The position numbers and the translations under genes are program-made. DNA of 33,771 nt, from contig CANFHC010000032.1 in assembly GCA_947446575.1 (NCBI GenBank), positions 1-33,771 on the forward strand, in the 5' to 3' direction. Positions within the stretch are counted from its first letter, which is position 1; each line of letters begins with the position of its first letter. Below, piece after piece: positions 1-7,471 of the stretch. The notes under the pieces are model-generated. The model made no database searches and was not told the origin of the DNA. It was given only the letters and a program-made list of their open reading frames with translations. The DNA is from Bacteriovoracaceae bacterium (GTDB lineage Bacteria > Bdellovibrionota > Bacteriovoracia > Bacteriovoracales > Bacteriovoracaceae).

Positions 1-1168
1 AACGGTCTTGGATCACTTGGCATAACTTTAAAGAGACACCGATGTCACTATTTCTTAAAACTAGTTCCACTGATTCAATAACTCTTTCATCAAAGCGAGA
101 TGGTATTTGCATTAAGCTTCTTAGGTCAACTCCACTTGTATCGTATAATCGTTGGTTCACAAGTTGTTCGAATCTTCTTTCTTGAGAGGGAGGAATTTGT
201 CCACCACCTCTTTTTTCGATTTCAATTGAAACTTCATCTACAGTGATATCACCTCTGAAGTATAATCTTAAACCTTGGATCTCTTGTCCGATTCTCATTC
301 CTTGGCTTAAATCGAAACTTAAGCGAGTAGAGTCGAAGCTAATATTTTGTATTGAACTTGCTTGTTGATTATTAACCATTAAAGAAGCTTGTCCCATTCC
401 GCGAGCACTTCTAGCGACAACTGTTACACGCTTAACAATTTGGCCTTGTCTTTCCATTCCTAAATTAAACATTCTAAACAATTCAAGGCCACCTTCTTGC
501 TGAATTCGCTCATTGAGCTGCTGTCTGACAACTTCAACTTGTGACTCTGGTGGACGACATGGGCCACGGCAATCAGAACCAGAATTCTCAAGCAGATTAA
601 AGATAATTTTTTCGACATAGAAGCGCCCTTGCATACTCAGTTCAATTGATCTTAAAGAAAGGCCTACAACGTTAGCGAATGGATCGACTCGAAAATTGTA
701 TTGGGCCATCTGGCGCGCCACTATTTTAGAGCTCTCGATCGACTGACCATTTAACACAAGAGACGCTTGCCCTTGGCCTTGTTCAGTACTCGCAACGATT
801 GTGATACTTTGGATTCTTGAACCTTGTAATTGAGAGCGGATATAAGAGTCAGCAATTAAATCCAGTCTACTTGCTCGATCAAAATAACGTTGAACGTTTT
901 CTTCGACTACGCTTGCTGAGCTAGAATTTCCATTTCCGTTACCATTTCCCCATGGATCGTTGGGTAAATTGGGTTGTGTTGGCTGAGTAGGCTGATTGGG
1001 AAAATTTGGTTGTGTCGGTCTATTTGGTTGATTGGGAAATTGCGGAAGTCCAGGCTGTTGTCCCGGTTGCCCTGGACGACCCTGACCTTGTCCCCATCCA
1101 ATCGAGTCAGCAGATACAGAAGCTGATGCTAATAGAAGTGCGCATAGAACGACATTTTTGAAACCCAT
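1..1168 (-). CDS. Secreted protein with Pro/Gln/Asn-rich linker and tandem repeat domains (3' end cut by window)
   Basis: Reading from an ATG at 1168 the frame stays open for 389 codons to the window edge, so the C-terminus is missing. A purine-rich Shine-Dalgarno stretch lies just upstream. Residues 1-20 are a signal peptide with a probable ASA/DS cleavage site. Residues 25-80 are low complexity, with P-N-Q-P and T-Q-P units followed by GN repeats. Three related domains follow, at about 88-193, 213-318 and 332 onward. The first two share a G-x-G-Q-A-S-L-x-x-N motif at residues 131-140 and 257-266, and the third carries a degenerate version near 375. Cys200 and Cys204 sit in the linker between domains 1 and 2. 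I do not recognise the family. Surface or periplasmic location is inferred from the signal peptide. Confidence 0.8.
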   Translation of the reverse strand, partial: MGFKNVVLCALLLASASVSADSIGWGQGQGRPGQPGQQPGLPQFPNQPNRPTQPNFPNQPTQPTQPNLPNDPWGNGNGNGNSSSASVVEENVQRYFDRASRLDLIADSYIRSQLQGSRIQSITIVASTEQGQGQASLVLNGQSIESSKIVARQMAQYNFRVDPFANVVGLSLRSIELSMQGRFYVEKIIFNLLENSGSDCRGPCRPPESQVEVVRQQLNERIQQEGGLELFRMFNLGMERQGQIVKRVTVVARSARGMGQASLMVNNQQASSIQNISFDSTRLSFDLSQGMRIGQEIQGLRLYFRGDITVDEVSIEIEKRGGGQIPPSQERRFEQLVNQRLYDTSGVDLRSLMQIPSRFDERVIESVELVLRNSDIGVSLKLCQVIQDR

Positions 1169-1357
1169 TTTTCCCCCTCAGAAAAAGCCTAAGATCATAG
1201 GCAATATCGATAAAGCAAAGTGGATGCCGTTAATTTAGTCGAAATTTGGTTTCAACTTGGCCCGTTTTGAGTAAAATCCCAAGGAGTCAGTATCATTTTG
1301 TCTATTTTGCTTTTATGGTAGTGATCTTTCGCCAAAATTTTTATGGGAAATTAAATT

Positions 1358-2167
1358 ATGACAAAAAATAATCTTCGCCTTAACTTTACTAAGATGAATG
1401 CAACTGGAAATGATTTTATCGTCATCGATAATCGCAATAGTTTTGTTGAAGCTGAAAATAGACAGCTGTGGAGTAAACTTTGCACGCTGAAAATTGGCAT
1501 CGGCGCTGACGGTGTACTTCTTTTAGAAAAAAGTTCGAAAGCAGACTTTCGTATGCGTTACATCAACGCCGATGGTGGGGAAGTCGAAATGTGCGGCAAC
1601 GGTGGGCGTGCGATCACGGCCTTTGCTCATGAAATCTTAGAAACCAAAAAAGATTCCTACCAGTTTGAGACGATGAACGGGATTTACGAATGCTCCCTTG
1701 ATCCAGTTCACGGCTATAGATTAAAAATGACTGAACTCTACGATGTAGAAAAAATTAATCTAGACTCCATTGATATAAAAAATAAACATTCGATGTATAT
1801 GAACACAGGGGTCCCTCATTGTGTTTTTGAAGTGGAAGACATCACTAATTATCCTGTCTTCGAAAAAGGCAAAAGTGTGCGCTACAATCCTCTTTTTGCA
1901 AAAGGGTCTAACGCTAATTTTTATGAAATCATCGGGACTAAACATTTAAAGGTCAGAACCTATGAGCGTGGAGTGGAAGGCGAAACGCTTTCTTGCGGAA
2001 CGGGAGTCACGGCAACGGCGATTGCCGCTGCAAAGATCTATAAATGGAGTGATGAAATTCAGATTGAAACTTTAGGAGGCAAACTTGCTGTGCAATTTAA
2101 TGCTGACTTTAGTGCTGTTTATCTTTGTGGAAAAGTCGAAAAAATATTCGAAGGCCTAGTTAATTGA
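1358..2167 (+). CDS. dapF: Diaminopimelate epimerase
   Basis: This cytoplasmic enzyme converts LL- to meso-diaminopimelate for lysine and peptidoglycan synthesis. The 269-residue protein has the normal family length. The two catalytic cysteines are in their expected motifs: Cys79 in MCGNGGRA and Cys213 in SCGTGVTATA. The N-terminal M-x-A-T-G-N-D-F signature (residues 13-20) and GADGVL are also present. The stop codon overlaps the end of the convergent transglycosylase-like gene by 12 bases, with no terminator between them. The gene stands alone, divergent from the truncated repeat-protein gene to its left. The Shine-Dalgarno sequence is weak (GGGA about 9 bases before the ATG). Confidence 0.97.
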   Translation: MTKNNLRLNFTKMNATGNDFIVIDNRNSFVEAENRQLWSKLCTLKIGIGADGVLLLEKSSKADFRMRYINADGGEVEMCGNGGRAITAFAHEILETKKDSYQFETMNGIYECSLDPVHGYRLKMTELYDVEKINLDSIDIKNKHSMYMNTGVPHCVFEVEDITNYPVFEKGKSVRYNPLFAKGSNANFYEIIGTKHLKVRTYERGVEGETLSCGTGVTATAIAAAKIYKWSDEIQIETLGGKLAVQFNADFSAVYLCGKVEKIFEGLVN

Positions 2168-2704
2168 AGCAATCATTCTCATACGTTTTTCAACTTTAAC
2201 ACTATAAAGGTTTTTAAACTTTTTAGTGTGTGAGTGGTAACGAGCAAACCATTGAGAATCGTTTTTCGAGTGACGCTTCTTTAAGATATTTAAAATTTCT
2301 GCCATTTTTGAAAGAGCATAGTTTTCATCTTTTTTAAGACGTTTTGAATTTAACTTATCAAGACCTAAACGAACAAATTCTTTGTTCCAAATTTCCGTAT
2401 TGATTTGAGCTAGAGATAAATCACCAGTTGTTGAAATTTTTGAGTTAACGAAATCACTTTCTGTTCCAATAATAGCGATCATTAATTTTGGATCAACATT
2501 ATATTTTTTTGTAGTTAAATATAAAGAATAAGCAATACGATTTCTTACATTTTTTTGTAATTCTGGTTGAACAACTTTAATCATCTTAGCAATTAGATTA
2601 ACGTTGTTTCTTGTTACATCAGTTACGACAAAACTCTTTGGCATTGCTGCCGTAGAGATAAGTGATGTAACGATAAATGCAGTAATAAGTTTGTTTAATT
2701 TCAT
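2156..2704 (-). CDS. Secreted lytic transglycosylase-like (SLT-fold) protein
   Basis: The start at 2704 is chosen because a GGGGG Shine-Dalgarno run precedes it and a signal peptide follows (residues 1-22). A longer frame from 2788 has neither. The 182-residue protein carries a short SLT/lysozyme-like core: IIGTES around Glu82, the likely catalytic acid, then TTGDLSLAQIN at 93-103 in place of the usual GAxGLMQ. The N-terminal third is helical and has no recognised domain. The family cleaves peptidoglycan glycan strands to anhydromuropeptides. Here the SLT motif is divergent, so the activity is probable rather than certain. Its 3' end overlaps dapF by 12 bases on the opposite strand. Confidence 0.75.
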   Translation of the reverse strand: MKLNKLITAFIVTSLISTAAMPKSFVVTDVTRNNVNLIAKMIKVVQPELQKNVRNRIAYSLYLTTKKYNVDPKLMIAIIGTESDFVNSKISTTGDLSLAQINTEIWNKEFVRLGLDKLNSKRLKKDENYALSKMAEILNILKKRHSKNDSQWFARYHSHTKKFKNLYSVKVEKRMRMIASIN

Positions 2705-2859
2705 GTTGCCCCCGCAATGCTTAAGTTGCAGGACTAGTGCCAAGTTTAAATTCTTAAATACTGGAAATGATCCATAAAAATTGACCATATTTTCGATAGT
2801 GTTAAATTTTTAGACAGGCCTTTCTGGAATCCCATAGACTTATAGCTTCTATGTTATAT

Positions 2860-2892
2860 CAAGGTGCTGGCTTTATAGGAGCGTGCACCTTG
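2860..2892. repeat. 8-bp inverted repeat upstream of the Cys-repeat protein gene
   Basis: CAAGGTGC (2860-2867) and GCACCTTG (2885-2892) form a perfect dyad with a 17-base loop, about 53 bases before the ATG at 2945. No T-run follows, so it is not an intrinsic terminator. It could be an operator or a 5'-leader hairpin. Confidence 0.4.
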
Positions 2893-2944
2893 AAAGGATC
2901 AATGAGATAAATTATCGTTTTTCAAATAACTATTTGGAGGTTTT

Positions 2945-3409
2945 ATGAAGGCTTTTTTCCTAGTCCTATCTCTATTTCTTAGTGTTGCGTTCGCTGGAGA
3001 TAGGTCGACTGCTTATAATGTTATCTGTAAGCCTATGCCATTTGAAACAGATAGAGCTAACTGCATGTCGATTGTAAAACGTTATTCATACTTTGATGAT
3101 CGCGGTCTTCAATTGTGCGTAAAACTCAATTTTGATAATAACAAGTTAGCTTGTATGCAAATTATTGGTGATAAGGTGTATGAATCTTTTGAGATGGATT
3201 CATGTGTTAATCAAACCTTTGATACTCAAAAAGTGCAATGCTTACAAGATAACGGAACTCCTTATAATCCAAACAAACCAACATGCGTTCCACGTGAAGA
3301 AACAATTAAAGAGCTTTCAAACAGTTTATTTGATCTCCGTAATGGTAATTTAAGAAATGCAGATGCAAGAATCAACTCACTGTTAGCTCGTTTTACTAAC
3401 TGTAATTAG
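2945..3409 (+). CDS. Small secreted protein with three C-x4-F-x6-C repeats
   Basis: A clear TTTGGAGG Shine-Dalgarno precedes the ATG. Residues 1-17 are a signal peptide (AFA/GD). Three tandem units of about 30 residues each carry C-x4-F-x6-C followed by Met or Leu, at Cys28/40, 58/70 and 87/99. Two more cysteines (114, 153) give an even total of eight, which fits paired disulfides in the periplasm or outside the cell. The C-terminal 40 residues are polar and helical. I do not recognise a family. The gene stands alone, divergent from the transglycosylase-like gene. Confidence 0.82.
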   Translation: MKAFFLVLSLFLSVAFAGDRSTAYNVICKPMPFETDRANCMSIVKRYSYFDDRGLQLCVKLNFDNNKLACMQIIGDKVYESFEMDSCVNQTFDTQKVQCLQDNGTPYNPNKPTCVPREETIKELSNSLFDLRNGNLRNADARINSLLARFTNCN

Positions 3410-3531
3410 TGATAATTTCTTTTAGATAATCAATTTGAATGTTAATTATCACTATTTGATATTTTTTTTATTGGTATTTCTCTTCGATTATCGAATGCGT
3501 CTAGTAAACGATGCATGGAGGAGAAATACTT

Positions 3532-4329
3532 ATGAAGAAAAAACAATTCCTAGTCTCGAGTGTCCTGGCCTTGGGGCTTATACTTTCTTCGTGTGGAAAA
3601 AAAGCTAATAACAATCCTAATGGTGAAATCACGAATGGTTCTTCGATTGAAGTTATTCCTGTGCCCAATCACTCTACCAAAGGTTTAGATCTTGGAGTTG
3701 CCAAAAGTTTTGGTGTAATGGCCTATGTTTCAATATCTTCTGCGCCCACATCAAACATATCGGGAAAAGTTGGTTTAAAGCCAGGCTTGCGTTCTTTAAT
3801 CACAATAAACCCGGCAACAGAAGTTGATGGTGGCTCAGTAGAAATTTATGCTGGTGACGATGTTGGCGATCACCAAAGTTATATTACAATGGCAAGAGAA
3901 GATTTAATTGCAGCTTATAAAGACGCTGCAGGAAGAAATCCGGATAAAGATAAGATTGAAGCCTATAATGGAAACCCTAGTGGAAAAATTCTACCCGCTG
4001 GTGTGTATAGTTGGTCTAATGGGGCAACTCTTCCCACAGATGTTACATTAGAAGGAACAGACACTGATGTTTGGATTTTTCAAATTAATGGTGATCTTAC
4101 TGTTTCACAAAATACTCGAATCAATTTAAGCGCAGGAGCAAAAGCTCGCAATGTCTATTGGCAAGTGAGTGGGAAAGTTACTCTGGGGTCTAACAGTCTT
4201 ACGGTTGGAACAATCATGAATCAACAAACAATGGAATTAAAACCCAATGCTCGAGTTATTGGTCGAATAATGTCAAAAAACGGTAAAGTATTTTTAAGTC
4301 AAAATACAATATCGAGATCAGAGATATGA
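3532..4329 (+). CDS. Ice-binding-like (DUF3494) lipoprotein
   Basis: The start at 3532 has GGAGGAG upstream and begins a lipoprotein signal ending in the lipobox LSSC. An in-frame ATG at 3511 lies before that Shine-Dalgarno and is unlikely. After a short Asn-rich linker comes a DUF3494 (ice-binding-like) beta-solenoid: L-G-V-A-x-x-F-G-V near the N-terminus, a central A-Y-x-D-A-A-G-R helix, then L-P-A-G-V-Y and D-x-W-I-F-Q-I-N-G-x-L repeats, N-V-Y-W-Q-V and G-T-I-M. This order is characteristic of the family. Known members bind ice or act as adhesins, while many mesophilic members have no known role. The lipid anchor suggests display on the outer membrane. A bidirectional terminator follows directly. 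Confidence 0.85.
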   Translation: MKKKQFLVSSVLALGLILSSCGKKANNNPNGEITNGSSIEVIPVPNHSTKGLDLGVAKSFGVMAYVSISSAPTSNISGKVGLKPGLRSLITINPATEVDGGSVEIYAGDDVGDHQSYITMAREDLIAAYKDAAGRNPDKDKIEAYNGNPSGKILPAGVYSWSNGATLPTDVTLEGTDTDVWIFQINGDLTVSQNTRINLSAGAKARNVYWQVSGKVTLGSNSLTVGTIMNQQTMELKPNARVIGRIMSKNGKVFLSQNTISRSEI

Positions 4330-4330
4330 A

Positions 4331-4358
4331 AAAGGCTCCCTCGGGAGCCTTTTTTTTT
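4331..4358. terminator. Bidirectional intrinsic terminator
   Basis: A GGCTCC / GGAGCC stem (4334-4339, 4344-4349) with a CTCG tetraloop is flanked by A-run and T-run, so it can serve both the DUF3494 gene (+) and the convergent lipoprotein gene (-). Confidence 0.93.
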
Positions 4359-4959
4359 AGAATTTGTACGCAATATCCCCAAATGGTGTTGCTGCTGAAC
4401 TTCTTGGGAACATGAGAATTTTTGCCCCTAAAGTAACTGTCCAGTTGTCATTGAAAAAATTCATCCCCAAATCTGATTGCCCATAAAAGAAATGATTTTT
4501 ATAAGAAGGAATAGTAATCAGGTCGTCTTTATTTCCAGCAGTAAGTCCAGCAAAATTCCAACTCACATAATTGGCCCTAATCGAAGCAAACAGTTCAAAA
4601 GAATTTTTTCGGTAAGAAAATATTGGTCCGACATAAACTGATTTGCTTCGCTCAATTCCTGATCCGTATCCTGCTCCAAAAAAACTTGCGAGAGAAAATC
4701 CATTGTCTTTGCGGTTTAAAAAAGAATATTTTCCGAACGCATGCAACACATATCCAATTTGACTTTCAAGGCCCACTCCCAGATCTAAATTTTCGGTGAT
4801 GCCTCTTTCATACTTCACACCTGTGACTGGTAAGCTTGCTGTGATTAGGTTTTGATCAATACCTAATGTGCGAGCAGTTGTAGCCGTGTTCATGGGAGCA
4901 ACTGAGCAGCCAGAAATGATGAAGAGAAGACAAGCAGAAAGATTGAAGTAAGATTTCAT
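4357..4959 (-). CDS. Putative outer-membrane barrel-like lipoprotein
   Basis: The 200-residue product has a lipoprotein signal with the lipobox I-S-G-C at about residues 15-18. The rest has alternating hydrophobic/polar strands rich in Tyr, Phe and Gly (for example G-V-G-L-E-S-Q-I-G-Y and F-F-G-A-G-Y-G-S-G) and ends in Phe. That pattern is usual for small outer-membrane beta-barrels. No named family is recognised. A lipobox together with barrel-like strands is unusual, because most barrels have ordinary signal peptides. The gene ends in the shared terminator with the DUF3494 gene and lies just downstream of the tRNA on the same strand. Confidence 0.75.
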   Translation of the reverse strand: MKSYFNLSACLLFIISGCSVAPMNTATTARTLGIDQNLITASLPVTGVKYERGITENLDLGVGLESQIGYVLHAFGKYSFLNRKDNGFSLASFFGAGYGSGIERSKSVYVGPIFSYRKNSFELFASIRANYVSWNFAGLTAGNKDDLITIPSYKNHFFYGQSDLGMNFFNDNWTVTLGAKILMFPRSSAATPFGDIAYKF

Positions 4960-4981
4960 TTTTTTCCTTTGTAGTTAAAAC

Positions 4982-5012
4982 AAAAAAGCCCCGCATTTCT
5001 GCGAGGCTTTTT
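4982..5012. terminator. Intrinsic terminator behind the tRNA gene
   Basis: An 8-bp stem (4988-4995 with 5000-5007, one G-T pair) and a four-base loop are flanked by A- and T-runs, immediately 3' of the minus-strand tRNA. Confidence 0.9.
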
Positions 5013-5014
5013 AT

Positions 5015-5091
5015 TGGTGGGTCAACCGGGACTTGAACCCAGGACCACCCGGTTATGAGCCGGGAGCTCTAACCAACTGAGCTATTGACCC
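5015..5091 (-). tRNA. tRNA with CAU anticodon (Met elongator or lysidine-type Ile2)
   Basis: A 77-nt cloverleaf with encoded CCA reads on the minus strand. The acceptor stem is GGGTCAA/TTGACCC, the D arm GCTC-AGTTGGTTA-GAGC, the anticodon stem CCCGG/CCGGG with loop CTCATAA, and the T arm CTGGG-TTCAAGT-CCCGG. The anticodon CAU with a GG-starting, fully paired acceptor stem excludes the initiator. Elongator Met and tRNA-Ile2 (modified by TilS) cannot be separated by eye. Confidence 0.95.
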
Positions 5092-5163
5092 AATACTTAA
5101 AATCCTTATGGTTTATAAGTTTATATCGCTTGAGAGCTTTTTTGCCAATCATAAAAGTTATTA

Positions 5164-5192
5164 TTGAAGCAAAGGATATTCTGACTTACAAT
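5164..5192 (+). promoter_or_regulatory. Sigma70-type promoter placing transcription start at the ATG
   Basis: TTGAAG (5164-5169), a 17-base spacer and TACAAT (5187-5192) precede the ATG at 5199 by six bases. The expected transcription start coincides with the A of the start codon, and no Shine-Dalgarno is present, so the mRNA is probably leaderless. Confidence 0.65.
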
Positions 5193-5198
5193 TTTTCC

Positions 5199-5609
5199 AT
5201 GCATAAACTTCTTTTCATAATGGTCGCGACCTTATTTCTTTCCCTAGAGGCCCAGGCGAAAATCGGCCTGAATGTGAGCCTTATTTATAAAAAGGGAATT
5301 GGAAAAGGGTTTTTCTTATCTACTGAGCAGCATTCTATCGAGCAAGTCGATGAGCGCGAGCAAGTGACAATTCAAATGAAAAATGGAATCAAAGCGGAAT
5401 TGTCGGCCTATTACGTTCAAAGTGTCCATGAATATGGCCCGTCTGGATTTGTACGCGTTAAAGGTGAAATCTATGACCAGGCCGGAAAAGTCGTAAAAAC
5501 TCTGAATGAGCCCAATCTTGATATCTATCTTGGTGAGAGCAGAAAAATATCTCACGAAGAGCGAAATGAAGAAGAAGTGGATCTCATCATTACCCCAGTA
5601 TCATTATGA
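5199..5609 (+). CDS. Small secreted protein of unknown function
   Basis: The start at 5199 is chosen because it begins a signal peptide (about residues 1-20, ending A-Q-A/K) and lies six bases behind a good -10 hexamer. The open frame extends upstream into the tRNA, which cannot be coding. The mature 117-residue protein looks beta-rich and ends with an acidic stretch. No family is recognised. Its stop overlaps the tlyA start (ATGA), so it is translated with tlyA and the LOG gene. That link may be transcriptional only. Confidence 0.75.
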   Translation: MHKLLFIMVATLFLSLEAQAKIGLNVSLIYKKGIGKGFFLSTEQHSIEQVDEREQVTIQMKNGIKAELSAYYVQSVHEYGPSGFVRVKGEIYDQAGKVVKTLNEPNLDIYLGESRKISHEERNEEEVDLIITPVSL

Positions 5610-6334
5610 GCAAAGACCGCGCGGATAAAGTTTTGGTTGAAGCAGGTCTTGCTCCCACTAGATCTCAGGCCAGTCTACTTATTGATGAGGGTGTCGTTTT
5701 TTATCAAAATCAAAAAGTGGAAAAAGCTTCGCAAAATGTAACTGCAGAAGGACTCGAAGTTAGAAAAGATGTTCTGTATGTTTCTCGTGGTGCTCATAAA
5801 ATTGAGCGTGCACTGGAGCGTTTTAATGTTGAGGTTCTCGATAAAATTATTGCAGATGTTGGAGCTTCAACTGGCGGATTTACAGATTATGTTTTGAGGT
5901 CTGGTGCTAAAAAAGTTTATTGTTTAGACGTGGGCCACGATCAACTGGCAGCCTCATTAAAAAGTAATTCTCAAGTCGAAAATCACGAAGGGGTAAATAT
6001 TAAATTTCCTTTCGAGCTTTCTGAATTAGTAGATGTAGCTGTTGTAGATCTCTCTTTTATTTCCTTAAAACTAGTTTTAAAAAATATTTTTGCATTGGTA
6101 AAACCTGAAGGAAAAATTGTGGCGTTAGTTAAGCCGCAATTTGAAGTTGGTCGAGATGGTTTGGATAAAAATGGCATCGTTAAAAGTGAAGGCCATCGCC
6201 TGGTCATGCTCTCTGATTTGAAAGCGTGGTGTGAAAAAGAAAAAATGAAAGTTCTGAATCAATGTGAATCTCCAATTCTTGGTAAAGACGGAAATAAGGA
6301 ATACTTTTTCTATTTCGATAAAGGACAATTGTAA
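5606..6334 (+). CDS. tlyA: TlyA family RNA methyltransferase (S4 + FtsJ-like domains)
   Basis: TlyA enzymes transfer a methyl group from SAM to ribosomal RNA (2'-O of 16S C1409 and in some species 23S C1920). The old name 'hemolysin A' is misleading. The 242 residues fit the family. An N-terminal S4 RNA-binding domain (about 1-60, R-A-D-K-V-L-V-E-x-G-L-A-x-T-R-S-x-A) is followed by a Rossmann methyltransferase with V-S-R-G-A-H-K, the SAM-binding D-V-G-A-S-T-G-G-F-T-D and V-D-L-S-F-I-S-L. It starts within the stop codon of the previous gene and ends sharing one base with the next start (TAATG), so the three genes are co-translated. Confidence 0.93.
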   Translation: MSKDRADKVLVEAGLAPTRSQASLLIDEGVVFYQNQKVEKASQNVTAEGLEVRKDVLYVSRGAHKIERALERFNVEVLDKIIADVGASTGGFTDYVLRSGAKKVYCLDVGHDQLAASLKSNSQVENHEGVNIKFPFELSELVDVAVVDLSFISLKLVLKNIFALVKPEGKIVALVKPQFEVGRDGLDKNGIVKSEGHRLVMLSDLKAWCEKEKMKVLNQCESPILGKDGNKEYFFYFDKGQL

Positions 6335-6873
6335 TGAAAATGCTTTGTGTGTTCTGTGGTTCAGCAGAAGGCTCCTCACCAAAATATCTTGAGATGGCAC
6401 GTTCACTTGGTGAATTCATGGCCCAAAATAATATCGGACTTGTTTATGGTGGAGCTACTATCGGTGTCATGGGAGCAGTGGCCGATGCTGTTCTTAGCAC
6501 AGGCGGTGTTGTCATAGGAATTATTCCAAAAACGTTGGTGAATTACGAAATTGCTCACCCTGGACTAACCGAACTGCATATTGTTGAAGGCATGCACGAG
6601 CGAAAAAAAATGATGTACGACAAGTCTCACGCATTTTTGAGTTTACCAGGTGGAATGGGAACTTTAGATGAGATGTTTGAGATCCTAACGTGGTCGCAAT
6701 TAAAATTACATGAGAAACCAATGTTTATTTATAACTTCCAAGGTTTCTATGACTCATTGCTTGAATATCTCCGCCACGCCAATAAGGAAGGTTTTATAAA
6801 ACCGGCCCATATGGAGTTGTTGCAAGAATTAAAAGATTCTGCCAGCTTGAAAGCGAAGATTGGATCCTTATAA
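6334..6873 (+). CDS. LOG family nucleoside 5'-monophosphate phosphoribohydrolase
   Basis: LOG-family enzymes hydrolyse the N-glycosidic bond of (cytokinin) nucleoside 5'-monophosphates, releasing the base and ribose 5-phosphate. The 179 residues match the family. The diagnostic P-G-G-x-G-T-x-x-E motif is at 105-113 and the paired Arg90-Lys motif precedes it. G-L-V-Y-G-G at 35-40 is the Rossmann nucleotide-binding segment. In bacteria the enzyme usually serves nucleotide housekeeping. The start overlaps the tlyA stop by one base. Confidence 0.92.
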   Translation: MKMLCVFCGSAEGSSPKYLEMARSLGEFMAQNNIGLVYGGATIGVMGAVADAVLSTGGVVIGIIPKTLVNYEIAHPGLTELHIVEGMHERKKMMYDKSHAFLSLPGGMGTLDEMFEILTWSQLKLHEKPMFIYNFQGFYDSLLEYLRHANKEGFIKPAHMELLQELKDSASLKAKIGSL

Positions 6874-6874
6874 A

Positions 6875-6903
6875 TTGCCAAGGTTTTAAAAAGCCACTAT
6901 AAT
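6875..6903 (+). promoter_or_regulatory. Near-consensus sigma70 promoter for the cytochrome c gene
   Basis: TTGCCA (6875-6880), 17 bases, then a perfect TATAAT (6898-6903). The predicted start near 6910 leaves a leader of about 44 nt that contains a GGGAGAG Shine-Dalgarno. This is the best promoter seen in the window. Confidence 0.8.
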
Positions 6904-6953
6904 TTGAGACTCAATTAAGATTTTTTATTTAAATTTTCAGGGCGGGAGAGTCC

Positions 6954-7469
6954 ATGACAAGGTTAATAGTATTTTTAAGTGTTCTAGCTGGTTTAATTCT
7001 TATGCTAGTTCTCTTCACTTTTAAAACGCTTCCAGTTTCAAACGAAAAATTTGATCTTCAAAAAACAGCGAAAGAATTCGCAACTCACCAAGAACTTGTA
7101 AAAGAAATTACTTCTCCAAAAGAGCTTGAGGTAGTTTCTGAAGTTGCTGAAGTTGAATATGCACCAGTTGTAGATTTAAACACTCCAGAACTTGTAGCAG
7201 GAAATAAACTTTTCGGACAATGTATTGCTTGTCACGGAAAAGGCGGAGAAGGAAAACCTTCTCAAAAAGCTCCTCACATCGGTGGACAATATGATTGGTA
7301 TATCGAAAAACAATTAACAGATATGAAAGCAGGCGCGCGTATCAACGTAGCGATGAATCCAATTGTAAAAGGACTTAGTCCAGCGGATATGAAAGCAGTT
7401 GCTGCTTACGTAAATAAACTTCCGTGGAATAAAGAAGCTTACATCGCGGCTCTTAAAGCTAAGAAATAA
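6954..7469 (+). CDS. Membrane-anchored class I cytochrome c
   Basis: An N-terminal uncleaved-looking membrane helix (residues 4-22) is followed by a Glu/Val-rich linker to about residue 75 and one cytochrome c domain. The haem site is C90-I-A-C93-H94. Met134 in V-A-M-N-P is the probable axial ligand, and S-P-A-D-M-K-A-V-A-A-Y-V is the usual C-terminal helix of the c553/c4 group. The domain should sit in the periplasm and shuttle electrons between respiratory complexes. A strong promoter precedes it, and only two bases separate it from the gamma-carbonic anhydrase-like gene. Confidence 0.92.
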   Translation: MTRLIVFLSVLAGLILMLVLFTFKTLPVSNEKFDLQKTAKEFATHQELVKEITSPKELEVVSEVAEVEYAPVVDLNTPELVAGNKLFGQCIACHGKGGEGKPSQKAPHIGGQYDWYIEKQLTDMKAGARINVAMNPIVKGLSPADMKAVAAYVNKLPWNKEAYIAALKAKK

Positions 7470-7471
7470 TC

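Noticed and set aside
907-1101. 64-codon minus-strand open frame
   Set aside because: It lies inside the truncated repeat-protein gene in another frame and reflects the P/Q/N low-complexity DNA.
1187-1202. Imperfect 16-base dyad around GATC upstream of the repeat-protein gene
   Set aside because: One mismatched pair, short, and unsupported by a second copy.
3165-3353. 62-codon plus-strand frame inside the Cys-repeat gene
   Set aside because: Shadow frame of a gene that has a signal peptide and regular Cys repeats. It has no ribosome-binding site.
5085-5198. Longer start for the secreted protein at 5199
   Set aside because: It would translate through the tRNA gene and place a signal peptide internally.
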